From Leptospiraceae bacterium (lineage in GTDB: Bacteria; Spirochaetota; Leptospiria; Leptospirales; Leptospiraceae): a stretch of 64,000 nucleotides of DNA. A program made the translations under genes and the position numbers. The stretch spans positions 248,001 through 312,000 of the forward strand of contig JADJSX010000007.1 of NCBI GenBank assembly GCA_016711485.1. Reading direction: 5' to 3'. Below the pieces are notes generated by a model, which saw only the letters and a program-made list of their open reading frames with translations, had not been told where the DNA came from and made no database searches. Of this stretch, positions 1-8,866 are shown in pieces (position 1 is the stretch's first letter; the number at the start of each line of letters is the position of its first letter).

Positions 1-17
1 TTGTTACAAGGCGGATT

Positions 18-2909
18 TTAAAATGTATAACTAAATCCTGCCCAGAATGTTCGTTTTTCTAAGGCAGGAGTTCCATCAGAAACTTCCTTTCCGCCCGCAT
101 TACTAATCATTGGTGACAAATTTCCTGCGGCTAAAATATTTTTTAGCATGAAATAAATTTCCATATTTTCCATTATTTTATAATTAATACCTAAATTTCC
201 GATATGGTTTCCTTCCACCCTTTGATTTCTGGGTGAATACCAAGAAGGGTAGTATAAATAAGTCACTGATATTGTTAGTTTGTCAATGGGGTAAAATAAA
301 GTATGCCACCGAGTGACATTGCTTGGGTAACCTCTGAATTGTCTATTATTTTGATCGCTAGTTAAATAGACACTTTCACTTGTTCCTGAAGAGGACGATA
401 GTAACTTTACTATTGATTGACTAAATGTGGAAGAAATTTTTCTATTTTTGTAGTTAATGGATATTTCGGCACCACCTTGCCTGATTTCTCCGGGATTATT
501 TTTATAGAACCAGTATCCATTCCAGTTTCCTGGAACATCATTTCCTAAACGCGGCATAACGCAACCATTCGGACCTAGGTTATTCGTAGATGGTCTATCG
601 CAATATAAAACACCAACATCGATCACTTTTTCTACTTTATTGAAAAATAAAATATTCTCGATGGATAGATTTGAAGTGAAATTATAGTTTGTCGCAAATT
701 CAAAACTTCTCATTTTTTCTGGTTTTGTTTTAGGAACATCTTTATAGAATGTGCTGGCAAATCCTTGATTATCGAAGGATGAAGGGATGCTAGATGATTC
801 TATGTATGGAAAATTTTGAATTCGTAAATGACCGTCACCTTCGAAACCACCTGCATAAGATACCCCTACTACGCCACGAAACCCTTCTTGGTAAGAAAAA
901 CGGAAACGTAAATCTTTTGTCATTCCATACAGAGCTCCAATTCGAGGAGCTAAATTACTTCCCCAGTAAGGATGTCTGTCATAACGAAAGGCTCCAAAAA
1001 TATCGACCTTGTCAGACAATTTATAAAAATCTTCCATGAAGAAACTTCGTACAGATATACTGCCCGGGTAAACATATCGATTACGTTCATTTGGAGAGAG
1101 TTTATTCGCATCGAGTAATAATGCGTTATCCGATACGTTTTGAGAATAATTGAGGATGTAATTGTTGCCTTCTCCGTTGACTTGTCCCATATCATACTTT
1201 CGATATTCAACACCGATTGCGGCATTATTGTTTTTAATTATATCATTTAGCCCTAGAATAACTGAGCCACCATAACGATATTCTCTTGTGCCGCCTAACG
1301 TGAGTCCTTTTTGACTTCTTAGGAAAATATCATCGACTGTGTAATAGTTTTTAAATTTTAGTGATACTTTATCACTTATTTCGTAAGTGTAAGTACTTGT
1401 TCCACTTTTTATCGTATTTTGGAGTCGATTTCTATCTCGATAAAAATTATACATGTCCCTAGTTTGATTAGTATAAAATCCTGTGAGTTCTAGATTTTTA
1501 TAATTTATTACACCTGTCACAACATCACTATCTGCTCTTTTTAAGCGTGCTCCACTTGTGGCTACGTTTCTTTGAGTGGCTACTGTGTTTTCGCTGTTTC
1601 CAGGATTGGGAGTGTTTGTGTCAAATAGAGGGATTGCATCACCGGGTACGCTGTTTCTTGGAAATAATTGGGTCAATCCATTTCGGAAATCATAATATCC
1701 TTCTTGTCCAGCAAGCGATTGCGATTTTGCCCAACCTTCATTTCTAATTTGTTGCCCATTGTACCTAGCTGTAGAAATTTGAAAAAAAGTTTTTAAATCT
1801 GGATTTTCTTTTCCGCTTCCGCCTGCCTGTAAGGTTCCAGTGGAATAATTGTCTTTTCCAAAATTTCCAGATAGAGAAGTTCCATTCACTGTATTTCCAT
1901 TTTTCGTGATTATATTAATTACTCCTAATAAGGCACCTTGCCCAAGCGTAACGGAGCCTGGACCTCTGATTACTTCAATTCTCTCGATGTAATCCATATT
2001 CATTCCATTGATAATAGAGTCTGGTGGTCCCCAAAACCATTCTGTATTCATATTATGGCCATTAATCAAAAGTAAAACTTTTGCGTTATTATCAGAGGCG
2101 AATCCTCTGAAACCGGCAATCGTGTCATCTTGGTCTTCGACAGTAAAATATCCGGGAACGTAAGTGGTTAATACTTCATTGACAGTTCTGGCTCCACTTA
2201 ACTTGATTTGTTCTTTAGTTATGACTGAAACGGATACTGGTTGTTTGTTTGCATCTTTAATAACGTTAGATGCAACAGAAATGGTTTGTTTTTCTGCTAA
2301 CAATTTAAATACATCTGCTGACGCACTTGTTACGTTTTCTTCCGCAATTGGAAAGTTAAGTTCTTTGTCTCTACCTAACGGAGTGGTAGTAATTGCTTCA
2401 TTTATATTTTCTCGTCTTTCTGTTCGTTTGTGATTTGTACGGATTCGGATATTTATTTTTTTAGAAAATTCTTCAATAGATGCATCGTTTGTTTTTCGCG
2501 ATTCATTTGGGTCTAGAGTGATTCCTTCGATACCCGACAATTCGTCAGTTACATTTAGTGCATCGATCATATATCCTGTATCAGGATTATAAATTTGAGA
2601 ATAAATATTAATTCCACCATTTTCAGTCGATTTGTAATAGCCATCAATTACAAACTTCCCCCCACCCTGCTTTGCATTGATCAATATGGATTTTAAATTT
2701 GTATTTGATTCTTTTACTTCGAATCCGTTTGTTAGAAAACCTTCCTCTAATTTTTTGAATATTTTTTTCTCTATTGCATCAGATTTCTGGGATTTATACG
2801 GGCTAAAATGATTTAGGTAAATGATTTTAGAATTAATATGAGTTTCTTGGGAAAAAATCGAATATGTAAATATTGCAAAAATAAAATTCCATTTAAGGAA
2901 GGTTTTCAT
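18..2909 (-). CDS. TonB-dependent outer-membrane receptor
   Basis: Outer-membrane gated channel that would import a metal chelate or other large ligand using TonB energy; the ligand cannot be read from sequence. The 963-residue product begins with a signal peptide (about residues 1-21, ending FSQ). A roughly 170-residue periplasmic region of no recognised family follows. The plug domain (about 205-335) carries typical plug phrases such as SVSVITKEQIKLSGARTV and IERIEVIRGPGSVTLGQGA. The rest is an aromatic-rich beta-barrel ending in Phe, as outer-membrane proteins do. The N-terminal extension is longer than in ordinary receptors. No TonB/ExbBD or siderophore genes lie nearby. The upstream gap holds a strong inverted repeat. 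The family call is secure; the substrate is unknown. Confidence 0.93.
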   Translation of the reverse strand: MKTFLKWNFIFAIFTYSIFSQETHINSKIIYLNHFSPYKSQKSDAIEKKIFKKLEEGFLTNGFEVKESNTNLKSILINAKQGGGKFVIDGYYKSTENGGINIYSQIYNPDTGYMIDALNVTDELSGIEGITLDPNESRKTNDASIEEFSKKINIRIRTNHKRTERRENINEAITTTPLGRDKELNFPIAEENVTSASADVFKLLAEKQTISVASNVIKDANKQPVSVSVITKEQIKLSGARTVNEVLTTYVPGYFTVEDQDDTIAGFRGFASDNNAKVLLLINGHNMNTEWFWGPPDSIINGMNMDYIERIEVIRGPGSVTLGQGALLGVINIITKNGNTVNGTSLSGNFGKDNYSTGTLQAGGSGKENPDLKTFFQISTARYNGQQIRNEGWAKSQSLAGQEGYYDFRNGLTQLFPRNSVPGDAIPLFDTNTPNPGNSENTVATQRNVATSGARLKRADSDVVTGVINYKNLELTGFYTNQTRDMYNFYRDRNRLQNTIKSGTSTYTYEISDKVSLKFKNYYTVDDIFLRSQKGLTLGGTREYRYGGSVILGLNDIIKNNNAAIGVEYRKYDMGQVNGEGNNYILNYSQNVSDNALLLDANKLSPNERNRYVYPGSISVRSFFMEDFYKLSDKVDIFGAFRYDRHPYWGSNLAPRIGALYGMTKDLRFRFSYQEGFRGVVGVSYAGGFEGDGHLRIQNFPYIESSSIPSSFDNQGFASTFYKDVPKTKPEKMRSFEFATNYNFTSNLSIENILFFNKVEKVIDVGVLYCDRPSTNNLGPNGCVMPRLGNDVPGNWNGYWFYKNNPGEIRQGGAEISINYKNRKISSTFSQSIVKLLSSSSGTSESVYLTSDQNNRQFRGYPSNVTRWHTLFYPIDKLTISVTYLYYPSWYSPRNQRVEGNHIGNLGINYKIMENMEIYFMLKNILAAGNLSPMISNAGGKEVSDGTPALEKRTFWAGFSYTF

Positions 2910-2969
2910 TTAATAATCCTCAAGGGATAGATAGGCATTGGTTTGTATTTTTAAACTAGGCTGTATAAA

Positions 2970-3017
2970 TTAAATTATTAAGTAAGAAATAAATATTTTT
3001 CCTACTTAATAATTTAA
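2970..3017. promoter_or_regulatory. Perfect 15-bp inverted repeat upstream of the receptor
   Basis: Arms TTAAATTATTAAGTA (2970-2984) and their exact complement (3003-3017) enclose an 18-nt loop, about 60 bp upstream of the TonB receptor start. The element is entirely A/T-rich apart from one G per arm. It may be an operator for the receptor, or a weak terminator for the upstream gene. The rest of 2910-3191 shows no gene. Confidence 0.45.
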
Positions 3018-3191
3018 GGTAAACATGGATTAGCCTACGTTGCCTTCTATTCCTATTTTTATTAGAAGTAAACGTTTTCTAAAAATGTCAATTAAGAATT
3101 CGATAATTTTAATTTAGATTATTGCATTTTAAAATGTTATTTCGAAAATACTAATGGAATCTAAAAGTTTTTGTTTTAAAAAGTTTTAGAT

Positions 3192-4730
3192 TTACTGACT
3201 TTCTAATTTTTTCTTTAAAACAATCATTGCATCTCTTTTTTTGTATGATAATCGCAAATACTCTAAGGCTTCTTTGTTCGAAGGTACGACTAATAACGCA
3301 TTTTCAAAAATTTCTATGGATGTATTGTAATCTCTCTCATTATAATGATTAATACCTTGGTCAACATACGATTTCATATTTGAACTTTCGAAACTTCTGA
3401 TTGAATTTAAGTCATTCGATGCTTGTGTATTAGAAGGAAGAGTGCGAAGTGCAGCCATAAACATTTTGATAGCTTCAAATGGTTTGCCTCGTTTTGCGAA
3501 ATCTGTTCCTTGTAATCTTTCTTGTTCACTTTGTGCAAGTAGGCTCGCTTGAATTCCATCTTTAGCCGCTGCAATACTTGGGTTTATAGACAATACTTTT
3601 TGATATTCTGCTCTAGCTTGTGCATATCGTTTATTTTTAAAGTTATCATCTGCACTTGCTAATAGTTCTTTAGTCTTAGTGCCGGACAATTTTTCAATGA
3701 CTAATTGTTGAAAGGAAAATGCTGATTTATTACCAGGATCTCGTTTTAAAATTGCTTCAAAAACAATTTTGGCTGAATTTAATTTATTTTCATTTATCAA
3801 ATTCACTCCAACATCAAATAGTTTAGTGAGTTTAGCGCGCTCTACAATTGCATCTGGAATTTTAATTCCTGATTCTTGGGCATACTTTTCATTTAAGAAA
3901 AAAGAAGACTGATCTGGGAGGATAACGCGTTCTTCTCCGCATGTAGAAGTATTTGCATAGATCTTATTAGCCATTTGTCCAGTTAAAACTCCAATTTTAC
4001 TGTAATCTGGGCTGATTCCAAATGTTGCTCCAACTTTTACGAGCGCAGGAAAACTAGTCATGAGGATAATTTTATTTTTCTTCGCAAACTCGGATAAAGC
4101 TTCAAATTCTAGATTTGAATACAAAGGATCGTTTACCATAAAAAAAGCATCTGTTTTTCCTTTCAGTTCTTCGAGTGCGGATTTAAATTCCTTTTTGTCC
4201 GCTAATTTTTTTCGATTATAGAAAAGTTTGTATTTTAGGTCAGTGTATTCCCCTTCGCCAGCCGCATATTCCCCATCGTTTGTTGTATAAAAGGCAGTAA
4301 CTGATTTTGCATCCGGTTTAATATCTTTCAAAGCTTGAAAAAATTCTCCGATGCTAATATCCATACTAACTCCACATAAATTTCCACCATCTATGCCAAG
4401 CGATTTTGGCGAACTTACCATAGAAAATACAATAGGAGTTTTTTTTAGGTTTTCTTTTGCAATTTTTGTGGCTGATGGACCGATTGTGATAAATAAGGGT
4501 ACGCCAGAGTCATCGATAGCTTTGAAATATCCGGCTAAGTCTGGTTGTTCTGCAGTAATAATATCTAAATAAGTTATTTTAAGTTCTCCATCGAATACGG
4601 ACTGTATGCCGTAAAGCCCCTGTTAGTAAATTCTATTGTCCGAAGAGAGCAGAACTTCAATAGGTTGTTTTGCGATAACGGATTCTGAAATGAGTATTCC
4701 AATAAAAACTAATAATTTCCATTTTTTCAT
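3192..4730 (-). pseudogene. ABC-type substrate-binding protein with TPR tail, interrupted by an in-frame TAA
   Basis: Translating from the ATG at 4730 gives a signal peptide (MKKWKLLVFIGILISESVIA) and the start of an ABC_sub_bind-type periplasmic protein. A TAA follows at 4625-4623 (codon 36), and then the same frame continues uninterrupted for 476 codons. The continuation has binding-protein phrases (FITIGPSAT, FSMVSSPKSLG, LILMTSFP-like strands) to about residue 300, then TPR-like helical repeats. The context around the stop reads RIY-stop-QGLYGIQ, so a CAA-to-TAA change is the simplest explanation. The next in-frame ATG, at 4421, would skip the signal peptide. It lies 28 bp downstream of the phosphatase gene, so the two form one sensory unit. 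Pseudogene, read-through or sequence error are all possible. Confidence 0.8.
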
Positions 4731-4758
4731 AGTTCGATATCCTTCTTAACTTTATTCA

Positions 4759-7323
4759 TTATGAAATTTTATTTTCTAGTTTTTCTAATCGTTTTAAATT
4801 TATTTCGGCTGGCTTAAAGTCTGTCTTAATTTCTAGACTTCTCGCCCATTCATTTTTTGCTTTTAAGTATAGACCTTGTTTAAAATAAATTCCGCCCAAA
4901 TTATTATGTGCATGGTAATTTAATGGATCCGTTTTGAGTGCTCTAGAATAAAATAGAATAGCTTGGTCTAATTTATTTATATAAGAATAACAGTTCGCTA
5001 TTTTTAATAGTATTCGCGAGTTTTCGGCTTTTTCTTCATCTAATAGTTGCTCGTAAAGGACTAGGGCAGTTTGGTAGTCTTTATTTTTATAATTTTCTTC
5101 AGCTTGTTCTAATAAAGCTTCATTTTCTTTTTCTAATTTATCTTGAATAGAAAATGAAGCTGTTTGTTTTTGGGAAGCTTTTTCAATTATAGCTTCGCGA
5201 ATTGTTTCGTAGAGTAAATTTGCTTGGTTATTTTCAGGCTCAATGTTAAGAGCACGTTTAACCATAGCCTCTGCCCGTCCATAAACTCGTAACCCTAAAT
5301 AAATTGTAGATAAATTAACTAGATTTAAAAAGTGTTTTTGGTCTCGTAAATAAAGTCTTTCTGCTATATCAGCGGCTAGGTTTAATTTGCCGTATACTCT
5401 GTATGTGTTTGAGAGTGCATACAAATACTCGTTGTCACTCGGATGGAGAGAAAGGTATTGCTCAAAACATTCGATTGCTTTTGGAAAGTCTGCCTTTTGA
5501 AAATAAACTTTTCCCAAAAGTTTTAACATATCCGGAAAATCGCTGTAATCTTCTAAAAATCGTTCTACTTTTTTAACAGCTTCTTCTGGGTTGCCTTGAT
5601 CTATCAATTCCATGCCTGCCATAACGGATTCAGTAACTTGATATGGTATATCCTTCTGTTCTTCCATATTTATAAAATCTTCATTGAATGAGATTCTTAA
5701 TAAAGAGAAATCATCCATGAGAGCACCTACTTGTTTTACTCGTTGCATGATTTTAGGAAGTTTTCCCTCTCCTTCCTCTACTCTAATTAAGAATTGTTGT
5801 TCATCCTCTTGCACAAATTCTGTTCCATCTGGATTTTGCATAATTAAATCATCTCGTCCGTCCGAGCCCGTAATAATAACATCACCAGGCATTAATTCGA
5901 ACATACGAACATACAGTTGGTCTTCTTGGTCTGGGGTTCCAATTTTTCGAAGAGCAAGTTCGTGTTCTAAAAAGGACGCTTTTCCGTCTCGATATAGAAC
6001 TGTCCAAGGATGTTCTGCATTTATATAGTAGAGAACTCCTGTTTTATTATCAACTAGGCCCAAACAAATAGAAATATACATGGATCCTTCAAATGATAAA
6101 AATACGTTATGCAAATCTAAAAATCTTTCTTTCAGCCAAATTTCTGGATAGGTATTTTGGAACTTTTCTACTCTTGAACGAATTAAACCGGCGTTAAACA
6201 CAACTCCAAGTACGAGTGCGCCCCCTGCTCCCTGAATTGATTTGCCCATTGCGTCGCCATTGATAAATACAGTGTATTCCCGACCATTGAGAATAATTGT
6301 ATCAGTGATACAAATATCTCCTCCGATTTGCGATTTCCATTTTCGGAAGGAGAATTTCTTTTTTTGCTCAATCATAAATTCTGTTTTTACCATGGAGCTT
6401 TTATTGTTGTTAGGTTGGAGAGGCTCTAATAAAATTGAAGTTAAGTAATAGTCACCGTCTTGGGCAACTTTGAGTGCTTGTACTTCTTGTAATGTTTGAT
6501 TTAATTCTTCTGTTCGTTGTGCTACTTTTAATTCAAGATTTTGTGTGAAGTCTTGAATTTGTGCGGTCATTTTATTGAAACTTTTTGCAAGTTGTCCTAA
6601 TTCATCACTTCCAGAAAGATTTATTCTGTGATTGAGATCCCCTCCTCCAATTTTTTGTGCTCCTTCTGAGAGTTTTTGAATTGGTTTAGAAAAGAAAATC
6701 GCCGCATAGGCCGCTATAATAATCCCGACAAAAAATAAAACACCGGCTACACCAATAATGGTAGTTCGAATTTGAACAACTGGTTCGTATACTTTTCTCT
6801 TATCAAATTCAAATACAGCAATTCCGACTTTTTTTTCCTCTTTTGTCCCATACTCAGTAATAAAAATAGGATAAGAAAAACGTAATATAGTTTGGTTTGT
6901 GGAAGATTTTACTTCATTCATTTCAAGGGTTTTAAGTTCTTTAAAATATAATTTATCGCCGTCAGAGATTAGTTGATCAATTCGTTTTTCATTTAGATCT
7001 GCTACATATTTTCCGTCTACGTTGATTACATAGGATTCTAATAGACCAGTTATATTACTGTCTTTTAATCTTTTAATTGATGTCCTAGTTGTATCGTAGG
7101 TTTCATTCATTAAAAGTTCTTCCGTGGCGAGATTGGAAATATTTTGTGCTAAGTTACTGCAAACTTCAAAGGTTTTGTTTAAGACTACCGCTTGGTTTCG
7201 ATATAAAACGATCAGAGATAAAGGAAATACGCTAATTAATACTACTCCACTGATAAGGAGAATCATCTTTGTTCTGATTTTAACATTTCGATTAAAATTT
7301 TCAAAAAAATTAAATGTATTCAT
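4759..7323 (-). CDS. Membrane sensor HAMP–SpoIIE/PP2C phosphatase with TPR repeats
   Basis: Inner-membrane protein of 854 residues that should dephosphorylate a Ser/Thr-phosphorylated partner in response to an external signal. In order: TM1 (about 18-40), extracytoplasmic sensor region (about 40-185), TM2 (about 187-212), HAMP domain (about 213-263, with the DELGQLAKSFNKM signature), short coiled coil, SpoIIE/PP2C domain (about 330-550, with the metal-binding Asp contexts IGGDICI and INGDAMGKS), and a C-terminal TPR array to the end. The substrate-binding/TPR gene follows at 28 bp. Multidomain proteins of this type are common in Leptospira. SiaA-type phosphatases have HAMP–PP2C architecture and act on SiaC; a siaC homologue lies at 18688, but no direct link is shown. 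Confidence 0.9.
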   Translation of the reverse strand: MNTFNFFENFNRNVKIRTKMILLISGVVLISVFPLSLIVLYRNQAVVLNKTFEVCSNLAQNISNLATEELLMNETYDTTRTSIKRLKDSNITGLLESYVINVDGKYVADLNEKRIDQLISDGDKLYFKELKTLEMNEVKSSTNQTILRFSYPIFITEYGTKEEKKVGIAVFEFDKRKVYEPVVQIRTTIIGVAGVLFFVGIIIAAYAAIFFSKPIQKLSEGAQKIGGGDLNHRINLSGSDELGQLAKSFNKMTAQIQDFTQNLELKVAQRTEELNQTLQEVQALKVAQDGDYYLTSILLEPLQPNNNKSSMVKTEFMIEQKKKFSFRKWKSQIGGDICITDTIILNGREYTVFINGDAMGKSIQGAGGALVLGVVFNAGLIRSRVEKFQNTYPEIWLKERFLDLHNVFLSFEGSMYISICLGLVDNKTGVLYYINAEHPWTVLYRDGKASFLEHELALRKIGTPDQEDQLYVRMFELMPGDVIITGSDGRDDLIMQNPDGTEFVQEDEQQFLIRVEEGEGKLPKIMQRVKQVGALMDDFSLLRISFNEDFINMEEQKDIPYQVTESVMAGMELIDQGNPEEAVKKVERFLEDYSDFPDMLKLLGKVYFQKADFPKAIECFEQYLSLHPSDNEYLYALSNTYRVYGKLNLAADIAERLYLRDQKHFLNLVNLSTIYLGLRVYGRAEAMVKRALNIEPENNQANLLYETIREAIIEKASQKQTASFSIQDKLEKENEALLEQAEENYKNKDYQTALVLYEQLLDEEKAENSRILLKIANCYSYINKLDQAILFYSRALKTDPLNYHAHNNLGGIYFKQGLYLKAKNEWARSLEIKTDFKPAEINLKRLEKLENKIS

Positions 7324-7583
7324 AGGATTATTACCTTTGGTTTGTTAATGATCGGAAATCATTTATTAAAATTGGTATTTAATTTGCAGATCTTTTAAAA
7401 TACCTATTACAAAATGAGAATAGCTTCCAAATTAAAGTCAACAAAAAATATTCAACGTGCATAAATTGTTCAGAAAATAATGGAAATATTTTATTGACTC
7501 GCCTCTCATTATGAATCTTATAAAAATCGAGAATGAAAGGCGAACGTCTACCGAAGTTTATTGAATCTATATATTATTTTCAT

Positions 7584-7613
7584 AGTTTTGCGTAAGAATT
7601 TTTACGCAAAACT
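7584..7613 (-). terminator. Hairpin after hemH
   Basis: Perfect 12-bp arms AGTTTTGCGTAA (7584-7595) and complement (7602-7613) with a 6-nt loop lie 5 bp beyond the hemH stop. There is no clear T-tract. The arm shares TTACGCAAAA with the terminal repeat of the MITEs at 43013 and 54543, so it may be a remnant of that family reused as a terminator. Confidence 0.5.
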
Positions 7614-7618
7614 AAATG

Positions 7619-8692
7619 CTAACAATTTAAAATGATCTCTGCTAGTGAATCGATAAATTTTGGGTAAATACCATGTGCTGGAATACGATAGTATTCTTGA
7701 ACTCCAGATTGTAATGCTATTTCTTTTAGTTGAACTCCAATCTCTTCTAGAGTTTCAAGGTGATCACTCACGAAACTGATTGGAAAGATAGCAATTCTTT
7801 TGTGATTTTCTTTTCCCAATTGTTCTAACATAGTGATTGTATTTGGTTCTGTCCACTTAGAAGGCCCCACTCTACTTTGAAAAGATAGAAACGTTTTGCC
7901 TTTAAATCCTGATTTGTAGAGAAGGTCATTTAAGTTTTTTACATTCTCTTCAATTTCTTTTCTGTAGATATCCCCTTTCTCAATTAATCGAACTGGGATT
8001 CCATGTGCGGAATATACAAGAGTCAAATTTTCCCAGTCGGAAATTCCTGATTTGCTATCTAAGTGTAGAAAATCATTGGAATTTAATTTACCTTGAAAGT
8101 AATCTAAAATTAAATTTTTGGAAGCTTCTAAAAATAAGGAATTTTTGTGGAAAGGAGGAATGAATCCTACTCTATTCAAAGGGCAAATTACTTTTTTTTG
8201 ATTTGTGCCACATTGATTACCGCAGGTTCCCTCCTTTAAATTTGCAGGACATTGGTTTGTGAGACCTTCCACTATCTTTGCGATACTCATTGTGGTAGAT
8301 CGTGAAAAATGAGGAAAGAGAGGTAGAATAATATTTTCCTTTGAAGGAATTAAATCCTCTTTGGGTAAATCTCTTATATGAGGATAACCGCAAGCCATTG
8401 CAATTTGAACTTTCCAGTCTTTGCCGGTTTTTTTTCTAAGATTATTTTCAAGGGCTTTTGCTTGTTTTTCTGTTTCCGAAACCAAGGGAGAGCCCCCACC
8501 AAATCCCATAGATGCATAAGTATGTGCCACTTTAGGTGCTCGTTTTTTGGCTATGAATTTTGCTAATCGAATTCGTAAAAATTCAGGAATGGGGAGATCG
8601 AAAACTAGCGGATCGCAAAATAAATCCAATAAAAATTGTTCAATTTCTTCTGTATTGCGTGGACCGCCAAGATTGATTAAGGTAACTTTCAT
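7619..8692 (-). CDS. hemH: Ferrochelatase
   Basis: Inserts Fe2+ into protoporphyrin IX, or coproporphyrin in some lineages, as the last or near-last step of haem synthesis. The 357-residue length is typical. The family opening LINLGGPRNTEEIEQFLLDLF, the catalytic-His region (LVYSAHGIP) and the C-terminal SFVSDHLETLEEI block are all present. An inserted cysteine segment carries C148, C157, C161 and C170 (spacing C-X8-C-X3-C-X8-C). Some bacterial ferrochelatases are known to bind a [2Fe-2S] cluster through an internal four-Cys segment, so the same is inferred here. It stands alone as a transcription unit, with a hairpin downstream. Confidence 0.95.
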   Translation of the reverse strand: MKVTLINLGGPRNTEEIEQFLLDLFCDPLVFDLPIPEFLRIRLAKFIAKKRAPKVAHTYASMGFGGGSPLVSETEKQAKALENNLRKKTGKDWKVQIAMACGYPHIRDLPKEDLIPSKENIILPLFPHFSRSTTMSIAKIVEGLTNQCPANLKEGTCGNQCGTNQKKVICPLNRVGFIPPFHKNSLFLEASKNLILDYFQGKLNSNDFLHLDSKSGISDWENLTLVYSAHGIPVRLIEKGDIYRKEIEENVKNLNDLLYKSGFKGKTFLSFQSRVGPSKWTEPNTITMLEQLGKENHKRIAIFPISFVSDHLETLEEIGVQLKEIALQSGVQEYYRIPAHGIYPKFIDSLAEIILNC

Positions 8693-8817
8693 AAATATAC
8701 TTAGAAATTTGGATAGGATTTCCGTAAAGATGTTTCATAAAATATGATTGTTGAAAAGGAAAAGGTGAATTTTGAATTTGAAAAAATAAAAAACAATTCG
8801 AAGATGAACAGGAATGG

Positions 8818-8844
8818 ACACGGATAAATTTTTAAAATCCGTGT
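8818..8844 (-). terminator. Hairpin after thiC
   Basis: Arms ACACGGAT (8818-8825) and ATCCGTGT (8837-8844) lie 20-50 bp beyond the thiC stop. A weaker outer pairing (GAACAG with CTGTT) extends the stem. A run of A/T follows in the direction of thiC transcription. Confidence 0.5.
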
Positions 8845-8866
8845 TCACTTCTGTTGGAAAAGTTAA

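Noticed and set aside
3080..3130. Fur box upstream of the TonB receptor
   Set aside because: GATAAT-like hexamers occur but the AT-rich background makes them weak, and no clear 19-bp inverted site is present.
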